Below, in pieces: positions 10,730-21,049 of a stretch of DNA of 64,000 bases. The position numbers were made by a program, and so were the translations under genes. The number at the start of each line of letters is the position of its first letter. The stretch's first letter is position 1. The stretch spans positions 5,350,332-5,414,331 of the forward strand of contig CM077150.1 of NCBI GenBank assembly GCA_039583875.1, read 5' to 3'. The DNA comes from Platanthera guangdongensis (lineage: Eukaryota; Streptophyta; Magnoliopsida; Asparagales; Orchidaceae). Under the pieces are notes generated by a model. That model made no database searches, had not been told where the DNA came from, and worked only from the letters and a program-made list of their open reading frames with translations.

Positions 10730-12265
10730 GACGGAGGAATGACCACGCGGCCCTGATAATAAAGGTGCCCCCCTTGGAGCCAGTACCCGGTGTGGTAGGC
10801 TGCCCCTGTCGCAGTGTGTCCACAGGAGCCTCAGTTTAGGATCCTGTTGCACCTCCGCATGGATGTCGTTGAGGGAATCGATAAAGGGACCCGAAATGTG
10901 GGCGAGCGAGCTCTCTGGAAGGCGAGAGAGGGCATCAGCGGCCACATTCTCCTTCCCTTGGTTGTAGATGATCTCATAATCATAACCCAAGCACTTGGTC
11001 ACCCACTTTTGTTGAAGAGGGGAAGCTAGTCGTTGCTCCAGAAAATGTTTCAAGCTTCGATGGTCTGTTCAGACCATGAAATGATGCCCCAGTAAGTACG
11101 GCCGCCACAGGGTCACTGCGTGTATGATGGCTAGCATCTCCTTCTAATAGGTGGACAATCCCAGAGTGCGGGCGGCGATAGCCATGCTGAAGTAGGCTAA
11201 CGGTCTCCCGTCTTGCATCAAAACCGCATCGATGCCCACTCCGGATGCATCGGTCTCCAGCACAAATTCCTTGTTGAAATTCGGTAGGGCGAGGACCGGT
11301 GTAATAGTCATGGCGCGTTTCAGGGCTTGAAAAGCTGCCTCAGCGTCGTCTTGTCATACGAATGCCTCCTTCTATAAAAGCTGAGTGAGCAGCGGCCGTG
11401 CAATCTTGTCATAGTCTTTTACGAATCTCCGGTAGTAGCCTGTGAGACCAAGGAATCCCTGTAAAGCGCGTAACGTCGTGGGGCGGGTCCATGTCACCAT
11501 ACTCTCGATTTTGTGCGGGACAGCTCGGACACCTTGGGCCGAAACCAAATGGCCTAGATACTCGACCTCCGCCTGACCGAAAGAGCACTTGGACTGCTTA
11601 GCGTACAACTGATTATGACGCAATATGATAAGAACTTGATGCACGTGTTGGAGATGCTCTGCCCAACTACTACTGTAAACCAAGATATCATCAAAAAACA
11701 TCAACACGAAACGTCGTAGAAGTGGCCGAAAGAGTTCATTCATCACCGCCTGAAAGGTGGAGGGGGCATTGGTAAGCCCGAAGGGCATCACAAGGAACTC
11801 TTAATGTCCATCGTGGGTTCGGAAGGCCGTCTTATGAATGTCCTCTCGCATCCGAATTTGATGGTAGCCGGAGCGCAGGTCCAGCTTGGTGAATAAACAT
11901 GCCCCGTGTAGTTCGTCCAAGACTTCCTCGATCATATGAATGAGAAATTTACCCTTGATGGTTGAACTATTCAGGCTCCGGTAATCAACACAAAATCGCC
12001 ACGAACCGTCTTTCTTCTTTACCATAATAATGGGTGACGAGAAGGAACTGGTGCTGGGGAGGATGATTCCGGCGGTGAGCATCTCCCGAATGTTACGCAC
12101 GATCTCCTCCTTCTGGATGCGCGGGTAGCGGTACGGTCGGATATTGGTAGGTTCCGACCCCACCTTGAGCTGAATCGCGTGATCCCGAAATCTCAGTGGA
12201 GGAAGGGTGTGCGGCTCCTGGAAGACTTCCTCATACTGAGTCAATAAGGGTCGCATCGGCTCCAA
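10730..12265 (-). pseudogene. Reverse transcriptase and RNase H (gypsy)
   Basis: RT runs from 12265 (MEPMRPLLTQYEEVF) through IIMVKKKDGSWRFCVDYRSL, FTKLDLRSGYHQIRM, MPFGLTNAPSTFQ and the catalytic FFDDILVYS (near 11700) to LGFLGLTGYYRRFV. A stop lies between HDGH and MPFGL near 11800. RNase H follows in pieces at about 11390-10800 with LETDASGVGIDAVL, TDHRSLKHFLEQ, and KENVAADALSRLP at its end. Several in-frame stops occur, for example near 11370, 11145 and 11070. Active-site aspartates are still recognisable. Confidence 0.85.
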
Positions 12266-12548
12266 TACTTCAGATTAGATAGGAGGAGAAGATGCTAGGC
12301 CCATAATCATTGTCATCAAGCTGCCCTCTTCGGAAAGACGTTCTAAACTTCGAATCGAGATATCCTTTAACGGGGCTGATTTGAGACCGTGGATGCAATG
12401 TTCCCGCCCAAGCTGTGTGAAATCCATGGTCATCTGGTCCCAGTCGAAAGTGACTTCGCAACTGTCGTAGCCACTAAACTCCCAATAAAATATCAGATCC
12501 CCGGATGGGTAGCAAGTAGATATCGGTGCGACAAGTGTACCCCTGTAT

Positions 12549-12896
12549 TCACAGGTCGACTCCCCTCATCACCCCTTCACACCTCAGTTTGCTCTCATCC
12601 GCTACCATGACCTGGAACGCGACGCCATGATCTACCTGGCGCCCCACCATTCTTGCCACAGTAGGGTTGATGAAATTGTGGGTACTCCCACGATCAATCA
12701 GTATGGTGATCCGCTCCTGGGCGACCTTCCCGGCTATGTGCATAGTGAGGGGGGCTGTGCACCCCTCCAACGCCCGGATGGAGATCCCGAACTCGGTCAG
12801 GGTCAAGTCCCCCTCTAGGTCCAGCTCAGTGGTATCCTCCTCATCTTCCTTTCTCAACATGAAAACCTGGATCTGCTGACACATGCCCGGGAGCAT
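12549..12896 (-). pseudogene. Retropepsin-type protease (gypsy)
   Basis: The conserved stretch reads ITILIDRGSTHNFINP, where an active enzyme has ID-S/T-G-ST. The residue after the catalytic Asp is Arg, which would disrupt the D-S/T-G active-site loop. It is followed by the usual VADESKL region that leads toward RT. It lies between the gag zinc-knuckle region (about 12900-12950, degraded) and RT. Confidence 0.75.
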
Positions 12897-13165
12897 ACTT
12901 CTCGTCGCAGTTGAAACACAACCCCTTTTCCTTCGTGCCTAGAATTCAGGTCATGTTAGTCGCGTCACTGTTGGTCGCCCGGCCGACGGTTGGAAACTCC
13001 TAACCAGTATGGAGGCCGTGACAGCTTTCCCTGCGGTGCGGGTCCGTTGTCTGTTGAAACGTTCCTCCTATATCCTTGTCAGGCTGATAGCATGACTGAG
13101 GCTGCGGGGCATGTAGGCATGAACCTCATCCCGTAGGTGATCTTTTAGACCCGAGACAAAGCAGC

Positions 13166-14329
13166 TCAGCAAGGTTCTCTCCTCCCAATGGACCCTGTTG
13201 GCGATCTCTCAAACTCGGTGCGATATTCCATCACGGTTTCCCGTTGTTGTAGCTTCTGTAGCATGGCCTCGACGTCTTCATGCTCCAAAGGGCCAAACCG
13301 AGCCGAGAATTCCCCTACGAACTCGGTCCAGGGCGCAAAATCTCTGCCCCTCAAGAACCACAGCGTCCACTGGTAGGCGTCATCCTCCAAGTGAAAAGTT
13401 GTCAGATGTACCCATTGCTCCTCGGGAATTTCCTGATAATGGAAGAACAGTTCCTCCTTCTGTATCCACTCGAGCGCATCCCCTCCCCCGAATTTCGGGA
13501 AATTCATACGAGTCCTCTTGGGTGGCATGTGGGGCCGTTGGTGCGCTTGTCCAATCCCACTCATCTCCTGTCCGTACCCCGCTGCCCTCTGCTGTTCCAT
13601 AGGGGGGTATGGTCCTTGGGGTCTGGGAAGGTGCATTCCTCCTGGGACTGCAGTCGGGAAAAAACGTTACCTTCCTTGTTTGCCACCGGGGTGTTGTCCA
13701 TTCCCGTAGATCCCCGCCGTTGGTGGCTGCATGTACCATTGATCGTCAATTACGTAACCCGTAGGGTGTCCGCCACTCCGCGGAAGGGGTAATAAGCCAG
13801 CGACTCCCCTAATGGAACCACCCGTAACCCTCGCAGGTCGGACCTGCCCCGCCGCCTGTTCCGGAAGTCGTCCAAGGCTTGTGCGACCTGTGTCGAACTC
13901 GCCCCAGCTCGCCGAAGAGCCGCCTAGGGCGGACGCTCCCGCCGCCTGCTCCGGTGACCGCCAGGACCCCGCACGCCCTCCTCCGGCGTCGGTTCCCGCC
14001 GGGTGACACTCGCTCGTGCCGAATCCGGGGTACGGGTTTCCGTCGGGGCCGCATTGCGCAAATTCGCTCGAACCCGAAAGCGGCGGCTGTGGCGGAACGG
14101 GATCAGGGATTTTCTCCTCTGATCCCTCCGTAACCGCTGCTTTTCCTTTGAGGTTTTGAGTTAGGAGGGCCTTGATCTCCTCCATACGGGCATCCATTCG
14201 CTACTTTAGTTGTTGGGTTGAAACCTTCATCATTTCTTCCATGACCGTTACCGTATCCGTCAACCTGATGTAGTTCTCCTCTAACGAAGCTAGTCGGCCG
14301 GCCTCTTCATTCGAACGAGTGGTAACCAT
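13166..14329 (-). pseudogene. Gag polyprotein (gypsy)
   Basis: The likely start is the ATG at 14329-14327, giving MVTTRSNEEAGRLASLEENY, a helical N-terminus. This frame meets a TAG near 14204 and continues from MDARMEEIKALLTQNLKGK (14197). After frame changes near 13640, the gag capsid-like core reads PKRTRMNFPKFGGGDALEWI, EQWVHLTTFHLEDDAYQW, and EFSARFGPLEHEDVEAMLQK (13530-13230). That pattern is the retrotransposon gag domain of plant chromoviruses. Confidence 0.75.
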
Positions 14330-14344
14330 GGTTGGAGGACGGAT

Positions 14345-14356
14345 CCTCTGATACCA
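14345..14356 (-). promoter_or_regulatory. Primer-binding site (gypsy element)
   Basis: On the minus strand it reads tggtatcagagg, 2 bp inside the 5' LTR. It is complementary to initiator-Met tRNA. Confidence 0.8.
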
Positions 14357-14358
14357 AG

Positions 14359-14668
14359 TGTTATGCTACTAGAAGAAGAGATAGGAGATAGAGAGAAGAA
14401 ATTAGGGTTAGGGTAAGAAGGAGAATACCTGAATACAATTCTTCATAGTTCTCCAAGTGGGGTTCCGGGTATATATATACCCGGAACCATGGGGCCGTCC
14501 GGCCCCCAAATGGGATGTGGGCTGAACCGTGTGGTTCAGCCCCGCCGGTCCGAGATTAGTGAATGGGGGCTGAACCGGCTGGTTCAACCCCGTTGCTCTT
14601 CTGCCGCCTCCTTAGGTCGTCGAGCAGATTTGTGCCCCTTGAACCATAGCACGTCCGGGGGCCTAACA
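14359..14668 (-). repeat. 5' LTR of the nested gypsy element
   Basis: 310 bp from tgttatgctactag to ggcctaaca, directly followed by the duplicated target ctata. Confidence 0.9.
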
Positions 14669-16085
14669 CTATATGTTACTACGAAAGGGAAACCAGTAAA
14701 GTTCACCAAAAATTGTAGTGATAAAATTCAAATCACTTGTGAATGCGGATGAGTTATATTTGCTTCTTTCATATCCAAGAATGAGAGAACGTTCCAAATC
14801 AAAATAATTAAAGGTGAGAATACTTGTTGTAGGGTATTTTCATCGAAACAATGCAAGTCAAAGTTTCTTGCTAGTAAGTACGAACAACATATTAGAAGCA
14901 ATCCAGAATGACCAGCAAGTTCAGTGCAAGAGATTATGCAAATTGAGAATACAACATCTCTTAGTATTTGAAAAATGTATAGAGTAAAACAACAAGCAAA
15001 TAAATTAATAAGTGGTTCTGAAATGGAGCAATATGCGAAATTGTGGGATTATTGTGAGGAAATTTATAGGACTAATCCGGACACGACAATCAAGATTAAG
15101 TGTAAGCATGATACATCTTCACAAACGTGCATTTTCAAAAGACTTTACATATGTTGGGGTGCGCTAAAAAAGAATTTTTGGTCGGTTGTAGACCTATAAT
15201 CGGTTTGGACGGGACTCACTTAAAGACAAGTTTATGTGGTGCACTGTGTGCAGTTGGTATTGATGGTAATAATATGTTTCCTATTGCTTATGCTAGAAGA
15301 ATGGAGGAGTTGGAGGCGACAAAATATGGTATTAAAATGCATGGTATAAAATACTCATGTTCTATTTGTGGGATGAGAGGACACAACAAAAGGAATTGCA
15401 CATTTGATTCAACAATGCCTTCAACATCAACAAAAAAAATCTAAACTTCCGGTAAGCAAAAAAGTCATTGTTACCATATCTTTAAACATTATGAGCATAT
15501 TTTCATAATCGATTCTTTATTGTTATCATTAATTTCGTGTAGGTAAGGAAGACTATTGATGTTTGAAGAATATGTCCAACTTGGATGGTGTTTTGAAGAA
15601 AAAAATCATTGGTGAATATTATGCCATATTCCATATGTTTTTGTTACATTTAATGTTATAAAGTTTACTAAAAAAAGTTTTTTAGAAGTGTAGGTGTTGC
15701 GGGAAAAATTTGTGTATGGATGGTGGCATGTACTGGATGGTGTTTTGAAGAAATTAATGGATGGTTTTTTGTAATTTTAATATATCTGGATGATGTTTTG
15801 TAATTTTAATGTATCTGAATGGTGTTTTGAATGAAATATTGTGACTATTTTCAAAAATTTGCTTTTTGATTTGGATGGTGTTCTCAATTCAATTTTTATT
15901 ACATTTTCAAGTAAGTTTGTGGAAGCACAATGAATTAGATGGTGTTGCTTTGAAAAACGGTTTAATTATAGTGCAAAAAATGTTAAACAATCACTTTTTA
16001 GGTGATGAAATTGCAAAGATTCAGCTAAAAGATGATATTTTCGGTCAAGTGAGGACCTTGGACCAACATACCCCTAAAAAATAGC

Positions 16086-16203
16086 TCGGGGGTGCATTCC
16101 GCCAAAAGAAAGATAATCGGGGGTGCATTCCGCCGTACTAAAATCTTTGGGGTGCATTCTGCCAATCAGGAGATATTCGGGGGCGCATTCTGCCAAAATA
16201 TCT
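16086..16203 (-). repeat. Right terminal inverted repeat of the MULE
   Basis: Reverse complement of the left repeat, with four copies of the tcgggggtgcattccgcc motif. The outermost bases are more diverged, giving agatattttggc on the inverted strand. Confidence 0.85.
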
Positions 16204-16292
16204 TTTTTTGCTTTTAATAAGAAGATATATATATATATATATATAATGGGAGGAAAGGTCAGAAGATTACATGTATAATAGTATTATAATAA

Positions 16293-16615
16293 TGTTGAGA
16301 ATAGTCAGCATCAAGAAACTAGTATAACTTTGCGCACTTAATAAAGATCCTGGGTCTCTCCAACTCCAACCAATTGGTTATAGATCCGATGCTTGAGTAC
16401 TAAAATAGTATAAAAGCAGGCTGCGCCTAACACCCATTCCAAATCACCCAATTAAAAAAGAAGGCCACGTATTAGAGGTCAAAGACCCTACACATGAGGG
16501 TGTGTTGAAAATAGTTTTTCATATCCGGAAACTAACATAGCCTTGTGCATTTAATATAAATCTTGAGTCTCTCCACCTGACCAACAGATTTTAACTTGAA
16601 TGTTTGAGTTTTAAC
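16293..16615. repeat. Diverged direct repeat pair (about 110 bp each)
   Basis: Two copies start at about 16293 (gttgagaatag) and 16503 (gttgaaaatag). Both share a ttgcgcactta or ttgtgcattta block, gggtctctccaac or gagtctctccacc, and a gagt end. They could be old LTRs of a very small element. No PBS was seen. Confidence 0.4.
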
Positions 16616-16668
16616 GAATAATAATAATGAAATAATTAAGAGTAAAATATGGGTGGGCACAAGTAAAC

Positions 16669-17180
16669 TCACTTCCACCTAAAGAAAATACAAGGACCAT
16701 ACTGCAAAACAAAATATAAGATTGCAACTTGCTCACAAAAAATAAGATCCAAACCCTTCAAATGAAACACTAAGGTGGCTTGAGGATGGTTTAGCAGACA
16801 AAACTTTGCTATGTTGCACCTGCATGGAGACGGGAGACGGGATACGGGATACAGATACGAGATAAGATACGATACAGATACGATGCGCAAGGCCTTTGCA
16901 AATATCCAACCATCCAGATTTTGGAGGTTTGAAGTGCGACTCTTTCTTCAAAATTCCAATAAGAAGAGCAGCTTTTCTCCGCAAATTAAAGCAACATCAA
17001 AGAATCAACCATGACAAAAAAACACTGAATATTCAGATTGAAGCACATCCTGAGACCATCCAGAAGAGCATAACCATCGACTTCATTACAAAGTCTTGAT
17101 GTCATATTAACAACAATACACTGCTATGATGTGCTTCTGCTGCCCCCGATACATCCACCATGTCCAGACACCCCCTGATT
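16669..17180 (-). other. Possible further host-gene sequence with weak exon candidates
   Basis: On the minus strand a 29-nt block (16702-16674) has a strong acceptor (ttttgttttgcag) and a strong donor (gtgagt) and would encode YGPCIFFRWK. Its phase does not join directly to the exon at 7980. An ATG at 17161-17159 starts MVDVSGAAEAHH. These may be 5' exons of the 1922-7980 gene but cannot be proven from sequence. The region also holds a (gatac)n-like tract at 16838-16884. Confidence 0.25.
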
Positions 17181-17185
17181 TCAGT

Positions 17186-17332
17186 TGAGATAACTAATAT
17201 TAGTCTATTTAAGTGTGAGTGGATTTAGTCCCACATTATGAGTGAAGTTTTATGTATATTTGTATTTCCAATATATTCCCCCTTTATGTGGAAAAATAAA
17301 TTACTCAAGTATTTCTCCTCTTACTTTCAACT
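17186..17332 (+). repeat. 5' LTR of the 17186-18741 element
   Basis: Opens tgagataactaat and contains tttagtcccacattatgag and a tatattccccc block. It ends just before the PBS at 17333. Confidence 0.75.
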
Positions 17333-17344
17333 TGGTATCAGAGC
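17333..17344 (+). promoter_or_regulatory. Primer-binding site, initiator-Met tRNA type
   Basis: A perfect tggtatcagagc next to the 5' LTR. Confidence 0.85.
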
Positions 17345-18329
17345 GCTGAACTGAAACAGTGAACCACTAAAATTAAAAATTCTTCCCGTGTCCGCTACTT
17401 TTTCCCGTTTTTTCCTTCTGCCCCTGCTCTCGAGCCGTTCCGCCAGTCCCGCCGGGATATTTCTCTCCCACTCCCGTCGACGGTCTCTGATCCTGTCGAC
17501 GGGAGCGCCATCCTGGCTTAATTGGCCCGTCAGCTTCTCCGCCTGCGCTCAGTCCCATCGGCCTCTACTCCAGCCCCGCGATTTCAATCCCGTCTCTGTC
17601 GACTCGTCCCCCGCCTACTCCGGATGCTTCTTCTGCCATCATTGACTGCTCCGGGCCAGTCGTTGCTACCTCACAACTTCTCCCGTGTTGCTGCCTCTCG
17701 ACGCCGATCCCGCCTGTTTTTCCGTCCGCTGATCGCATCATCCGTCGGCTTCTTCCTTCGACGCCTCCTTTGGCGCCTCCATCTGCGCCAGATCATTGGG
17801 CCTCCTCCAGATCTGTTGTTCCAGATCTGTTGTGTCGTGCCTCCTCCAACTCTGTCGTTGTTCCAACTCCCTGTTCTGCCGCTGCTTCTTTGCACATGTG
17901 TTGTGCTGCTTGCTGCTGCTCCCGTCGGCTTGATACGTGTGCTCTCGGCTGATAGCCTGATACAGACAGCTCCATACTGCTGTCGAGGGTCTTCGCTGCA
18001 GTTCTGGCCGGAGATATTGTTCCCGCTGCTAGCTTCTCTCGTTGATGATGAGGATGGTGTAGTGTTTTGTTGTTTTTGAAGTTTTTGTGTGTCCTCTTCA
18101 GTGTCTTAGTGTTTTTATGCCTATATGCATGTAAGTTCCACGTGAGGGGGAGTGTTTGGGATGAGGTTGACCCGGATGATCTTTCTCGTTGTTCGCCTTA
18201 GTCCCACACGGCCTCTAGGCTTATGTCATGCGTTGTTTGTCTCCCCAAGTTTTTCTTTGATGATTGGTAGGTGGTATTTGGTGGTTCTTCCCCTTTCTCT
18301 CTTATCCTCGCGGTCATGCAGATCTGTGA

Positions 18330-18443
18330 GTGAGGTGTTATCCCCGCAATCTCGTAGATTCGTGTGTGTGGTGTTATCCCCGCGGTCCTGTAGATCCGTG
18401 CGTGTGTGGTGTTATCCCCGCGGTCTCGTGGATTCGTGTGTGG
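18330..18443 (+). repeat. About 38-bp tandem repeat (three units)
   Basis: Three units open gtgttatccccgc, continue with a ctcgtagattcgtg-like part and end in a variable (gt)n, preceded by a partial unit. They lie in the 3' non-coding part of the second non-autonomous element. Confidence 0.75.
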
Positions 18444-18574
18444 TTTCTTTCCAGTGGGTGTACTGTGTGGGAATATCCCCGGTCACCCGTCTTGTCCCAC
18501 CTCTGCCTACCACATTTTCCTTTCCATTGATGTTGTCAAGCTTGAGGTTTCCCCTCCAGCTTAAGGGGGAGAGT

Positions 18575-18720
18575 TGAGATAACTAATATTAGTCTATTTA
18601 TGTGTGAGTGGGTTTAGTCTCACATTGTGAGTCAAGTTTTATGTATCTTTGTATTTCCTATATATTCTCCCCTTATGTGGAATAATAAATTACTCAAGTA
18701 TTTCTCCTCTTACTTTCTAC
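18575..18720 (+). repeat. 3' LTR of the 17186-18741 element
   Basis: It matches the 5' LTR over its whole length and follows the purine tract directly. It ends cttactttctac where the 5' copy has cttactttcaac. Confidence 0.75.
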
Positions 18721-18741
18721 TATTTCTCCTTAGAAGTACCA

Positions 18742-18930
18742 TCAGTGAAAGTAAAACTGGAGACCAACATTGGGATTTCAAATTAAGCAATCTAATTATG
18801 TATGTCATCAGTGTTGGCGGGAGCAGTAAAATTCAGAGAGCTGGTGAAGCAGGATGACGTGTAGGGTTTACGCGCCTGTTGGCTATTTCTAGGAAACCCT
18901 AACCGAATGCAACGAAATATGATTTTTTAA
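18742..18930 (-). other. Possible 5'-UTR/promoter end of the host gene, with telo-box
   Basis: On the minus strand the sequence reads cattcggttagggtttccta. The plus strand has the telo-box aaaccctaa near 18893. AGGGTTT-type motifs are common near transcription starts of housekeeping plant genes. The stretch down to 18742 is not transposon-like and joins the 17.1-kb flank once the inserted element is removed. It may be the start of the gene ending at 1922. That would make it a 17-kb gene, which is inference. Confidence 0.3.
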
Positions 18931-19029
18931 AAAAAAAAGATTTGGGCGGACGTTGCACAGAATTTATGAAATTAAGCAACGTAATTTTGTAAAGCACGAA
19001 ATTCACTACATTGTTAGAAAATGAATTTT

Positions 19030-20510
19030 CTTAATAAAATGGTTCAATTTTAAATCCGGGAAAGAAGCTCGCAACTTTCGTTCTGTTCCCTTTGTCGTAG
19101 CACAACGGAAATCGTGAACTCCAAATACGTTACCGTTTGGAGTTTTCGACGTAGCGTTCGCTGACAAAACTCGGGAGAAAACTCAGCAAAGAGTTTATTA
19201 TTCTACGAGAAAATATAGAGGCGCACACAAAGGAAAAGAAAGAAACAATTACCCATGGAAGAGGCGTCTTCCGTATTCGAAGTCGATGGTGATCACGCGA
19301 GAACTCCTCGTCACCTCGATCTCCGCTCTGAGGTCGGCCGCTATCGCACACGGGCACCAAGGAATTAAATCACTCCCTCACACGAGGTGGTTCCACGGAA
19401 TCACTCAACAAAGTAAGGAAGCCACAAACCTAACAATCTAAATTCACTCGCTCTCACACTAAAGGCTCCATGAAATTTCTATCACTCACGGTGGATCCAC
19501 GAAATCTCTAATTACTCGAACAAGGAAGCTCCACGTAATTTCTAAGCACTAACTCTAAATCACTCTACATTAACTATTCATCCTTCAGGTGTCGAACAAT
19601 TCCATCCGCAACATTCCACAACTCTCTCTAAACAGGAAATCAAATTGCAAACAATCTCACATTTCCTTAACATCCTACAGCAACGTTCACACGAGAATCT
19701 AATTCCAGCAATGAAATCGCACTGTTCATCTCCTCTTTCACGGAGGCAACATCAAGTAATGACTCCACGACAACACTCATACTGGAAGCAAGCCCGACAC
19801 AATTGCCTTCATCAACATTCCTATACTCCCTCCTAACTCTTACAGGAAGCACGACACAGGAGCAGCAATCCTAACACCTAACAGGAGCAGTTCAGTTCTA
19901 TTATAATTCCTAAACAGGAAATTAACAAGCAGCCAGGAAGTATTGTTCATCTTCTTCTCAACTGGGAAGAACACCAAATAGAAATCACACAATACATTCC
20001 ATCATTCCCTAACTCTATCACACTAACCCTACTGTTCCTCTTCCTCAGAAGGCCAACAATTCAAGAATCCATAATCGACTCTACAACAACTACACAGGTA
20101 CAGAGCTTCTTCTTCAATTTTTCATCAATCTTAATCACCCCCTATGAATACAGATTTTCCCCCTTTTATAGGGTAACAGCAAAATCAAAACAAATCACCT
20201 CCACTAAGTTCTGAATCGACGGAGGTGTGGGGCTCGGGCAGTTGCTGAAAACTTCCACTGGATCGATCGGCCAATGGATGAAGTCGTGGCCTGGAAATGT
20301 CGCTGGACCGATCGTTGTCGCGGGCGTTCCGGAAGAAGCCGATCGTGGAGGAATCGTGGGCAGAACTCGCGTGGGGCTTCTCTTGGATCAGCGCCATGGT
20401 TGGGGAAGGTCCGGCTGAGTCTAGCCCTGACTTGCGGGAACTTCTTCTCTGGCCGAATCGAGAAGATGAACAGAGCATCTGTTGAACCGTCGGTGCTGGG
20501 TGTGTGTGTT
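19030..20510 (-). other. Unassigned repeat-like region with TATA box and poly(A) signal on the minus strand
   Basis: On the minus strand a TATA motif, ccctataaaagg, lies near 20172-20163 and an aataaa-type signal near 19201-19195, about 970 bp downstream. This resembles the promoter-to-terminator span of a large LTR or a short non-coding transcript. No convincing protein is encoded. Four degenerate units with the core tccacgaaatctctaa (or variants) recur at about 19390-19560. It could be a solo LTR of an unplaced family. Confidence 0.3.
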
Positions 20511-20513
20511 TAA

Positions 20514-20514
<1 letters not shown>

Positions 20515-20597
<83 letters not shown>

Positions 20598-20650
20598 ACC
20601 TTATATATATATATATTTGAGAGTTTTTTTTAACAGCTATATATATATGT

Positions 20651-20699
<49 letters not shown>
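20515..20699. repeat. Long interrupted (TA)n microsatellite
   Basis: Three TA-rich blocks: about 20515-20584, 20601-20616 and 20640-20699. The central gap contains gagagttttttttaacagc. Translated frames over it are meaningless Tyr-Ile runs. Confidence 0.9.
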
Positions 20700-20701
<2 letters not shown>

Positions 20702-21049
20702 CAAAAATATCCCAAAAACACAATTACAGAAATTAACACAATGCAACGTTTAGGGACGATAATGGTCCGAACAAGTGCGACGTCGGGAATTTTGCGACGA
20801 CCCAATCTAGGTTGGTCTCCACCAGCTGGTGATACTGAACATATCATTTTGAATCCAAGTGATGACACGGTCAATGTTGATATATTTGTTTCATAAATTC
20901 TACAGACATCAGTTCAAATATGCTAAGTAATCACGATAGGGATACCCTTAAAAAAACAGTATATGCTAACATCTACCATCGGAGCTGGATGCCTTGTTCC
21001 ATCTTTCAAGTTCATTGAAGTAGCTCAGATTTCTCTTAAAGCCAAATAT

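Larger units (their letters stand above)
9118..14668 (-). mobile_element. Ty3/gypsy chromovirus (Reina-like), nested in the MULE
   Basis: A 5,551-bp element with about 308-bp LTRs ending TGTTAT/ATAACA, flanked by a perfect ctata duplication (9113-9117 and 14669-14673). Order on the minus strand: LTR, PBS, gag, protease, RT, RNase H, integrase, chromodomain-like tail, PPT, LTR. The small LTRs, total length and integrase-linked chromodomain fit the Reina group of chromoviruses. The clade is inferred from structure, not a tree. Several stops per domain show it is dead, although its ends are intact. It interrupts the MULE transposase codon for codon. Confidence 0.85.
8762..15444 (+). pseudogene. 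MULE transposase (MuDR-type), interrupted and internally deleted
   Basis: The frame starts near 8762 with an acidic Ser/Asp-rich N-terminus and continues to the gypsy insertion at 9117 (DFKEAVRLY). Dropping the insertion and one ctata copy restores the frame at 14674 (VTTKGKPVKFTKNCSDK). There follows a CxC-containing MuDR DNA-binding region and, at 15184-15295, the start of the MULE catalytic domain with IGLDGTHLK, the first Asp of the DDE triad. It then jumps to a C-terminal zinc knuckle (YSCSICGMRGHNKRNC, 15352-15399), so the rest of the catalytic core is deleted. Stops and frameshifts also occur near 14750, 14910, 14971 and 15199. It is non-functional. The domain order fixes the family. 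Confidence 0.8.
8273..16203 (+). mobile_element. Mutator-like element (MULE), split by a gypsy insertion
   Basis: The two ends form long terminal inverted repeats of about 115-120 bp. Each holds three or four copies of the motif ggcggaatgcacccccga. The flanks ttgtttgct (8264-8272) and ttttttgct (16204-16212) differ at one base, matching the 9-bp target duplication of Mutator elements. Removing the 5.55-kb gypsy element leaves about 2.4 kb. This has a GC-rich leader, a broken transposase on the plus strand and a 3' part (15445-16085) repeating short gatggtgttttg motifs. The element is a deletion derivative and probably could not move itself. Confidence 0.85.
17186..18741 (+). mobile_element. 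Non-autonomous LTR retrotransposon (copia-derived), second member
   Basis: Two about 147-bp LTRs (17186-17332 and 18575-18720) open tgagataactaatattag. The first is followed by tggtatcagagc, the second preceded by gcttaagggggagag. No gag or pol is present. The GC-rich leader shares cccgtcgacgg and gatcctgtcgacgggagcg with the element at 3851. Further on, both contain tccacgtgagggggagtgt, so the two elements are relatives. A possible target duplication is tcagt (17181-17185 and 18742-18746). If right, the 3' LTR has about 20 extra bases that the 5' LTR lacks, so the right limit is uncertain. Confidence 0.75.

Noticed and set aside
20515..20874. 119-codon frame with Tyr-Ile repeats
   Set aside because: Pure translation of the (TA)n microsatellite.
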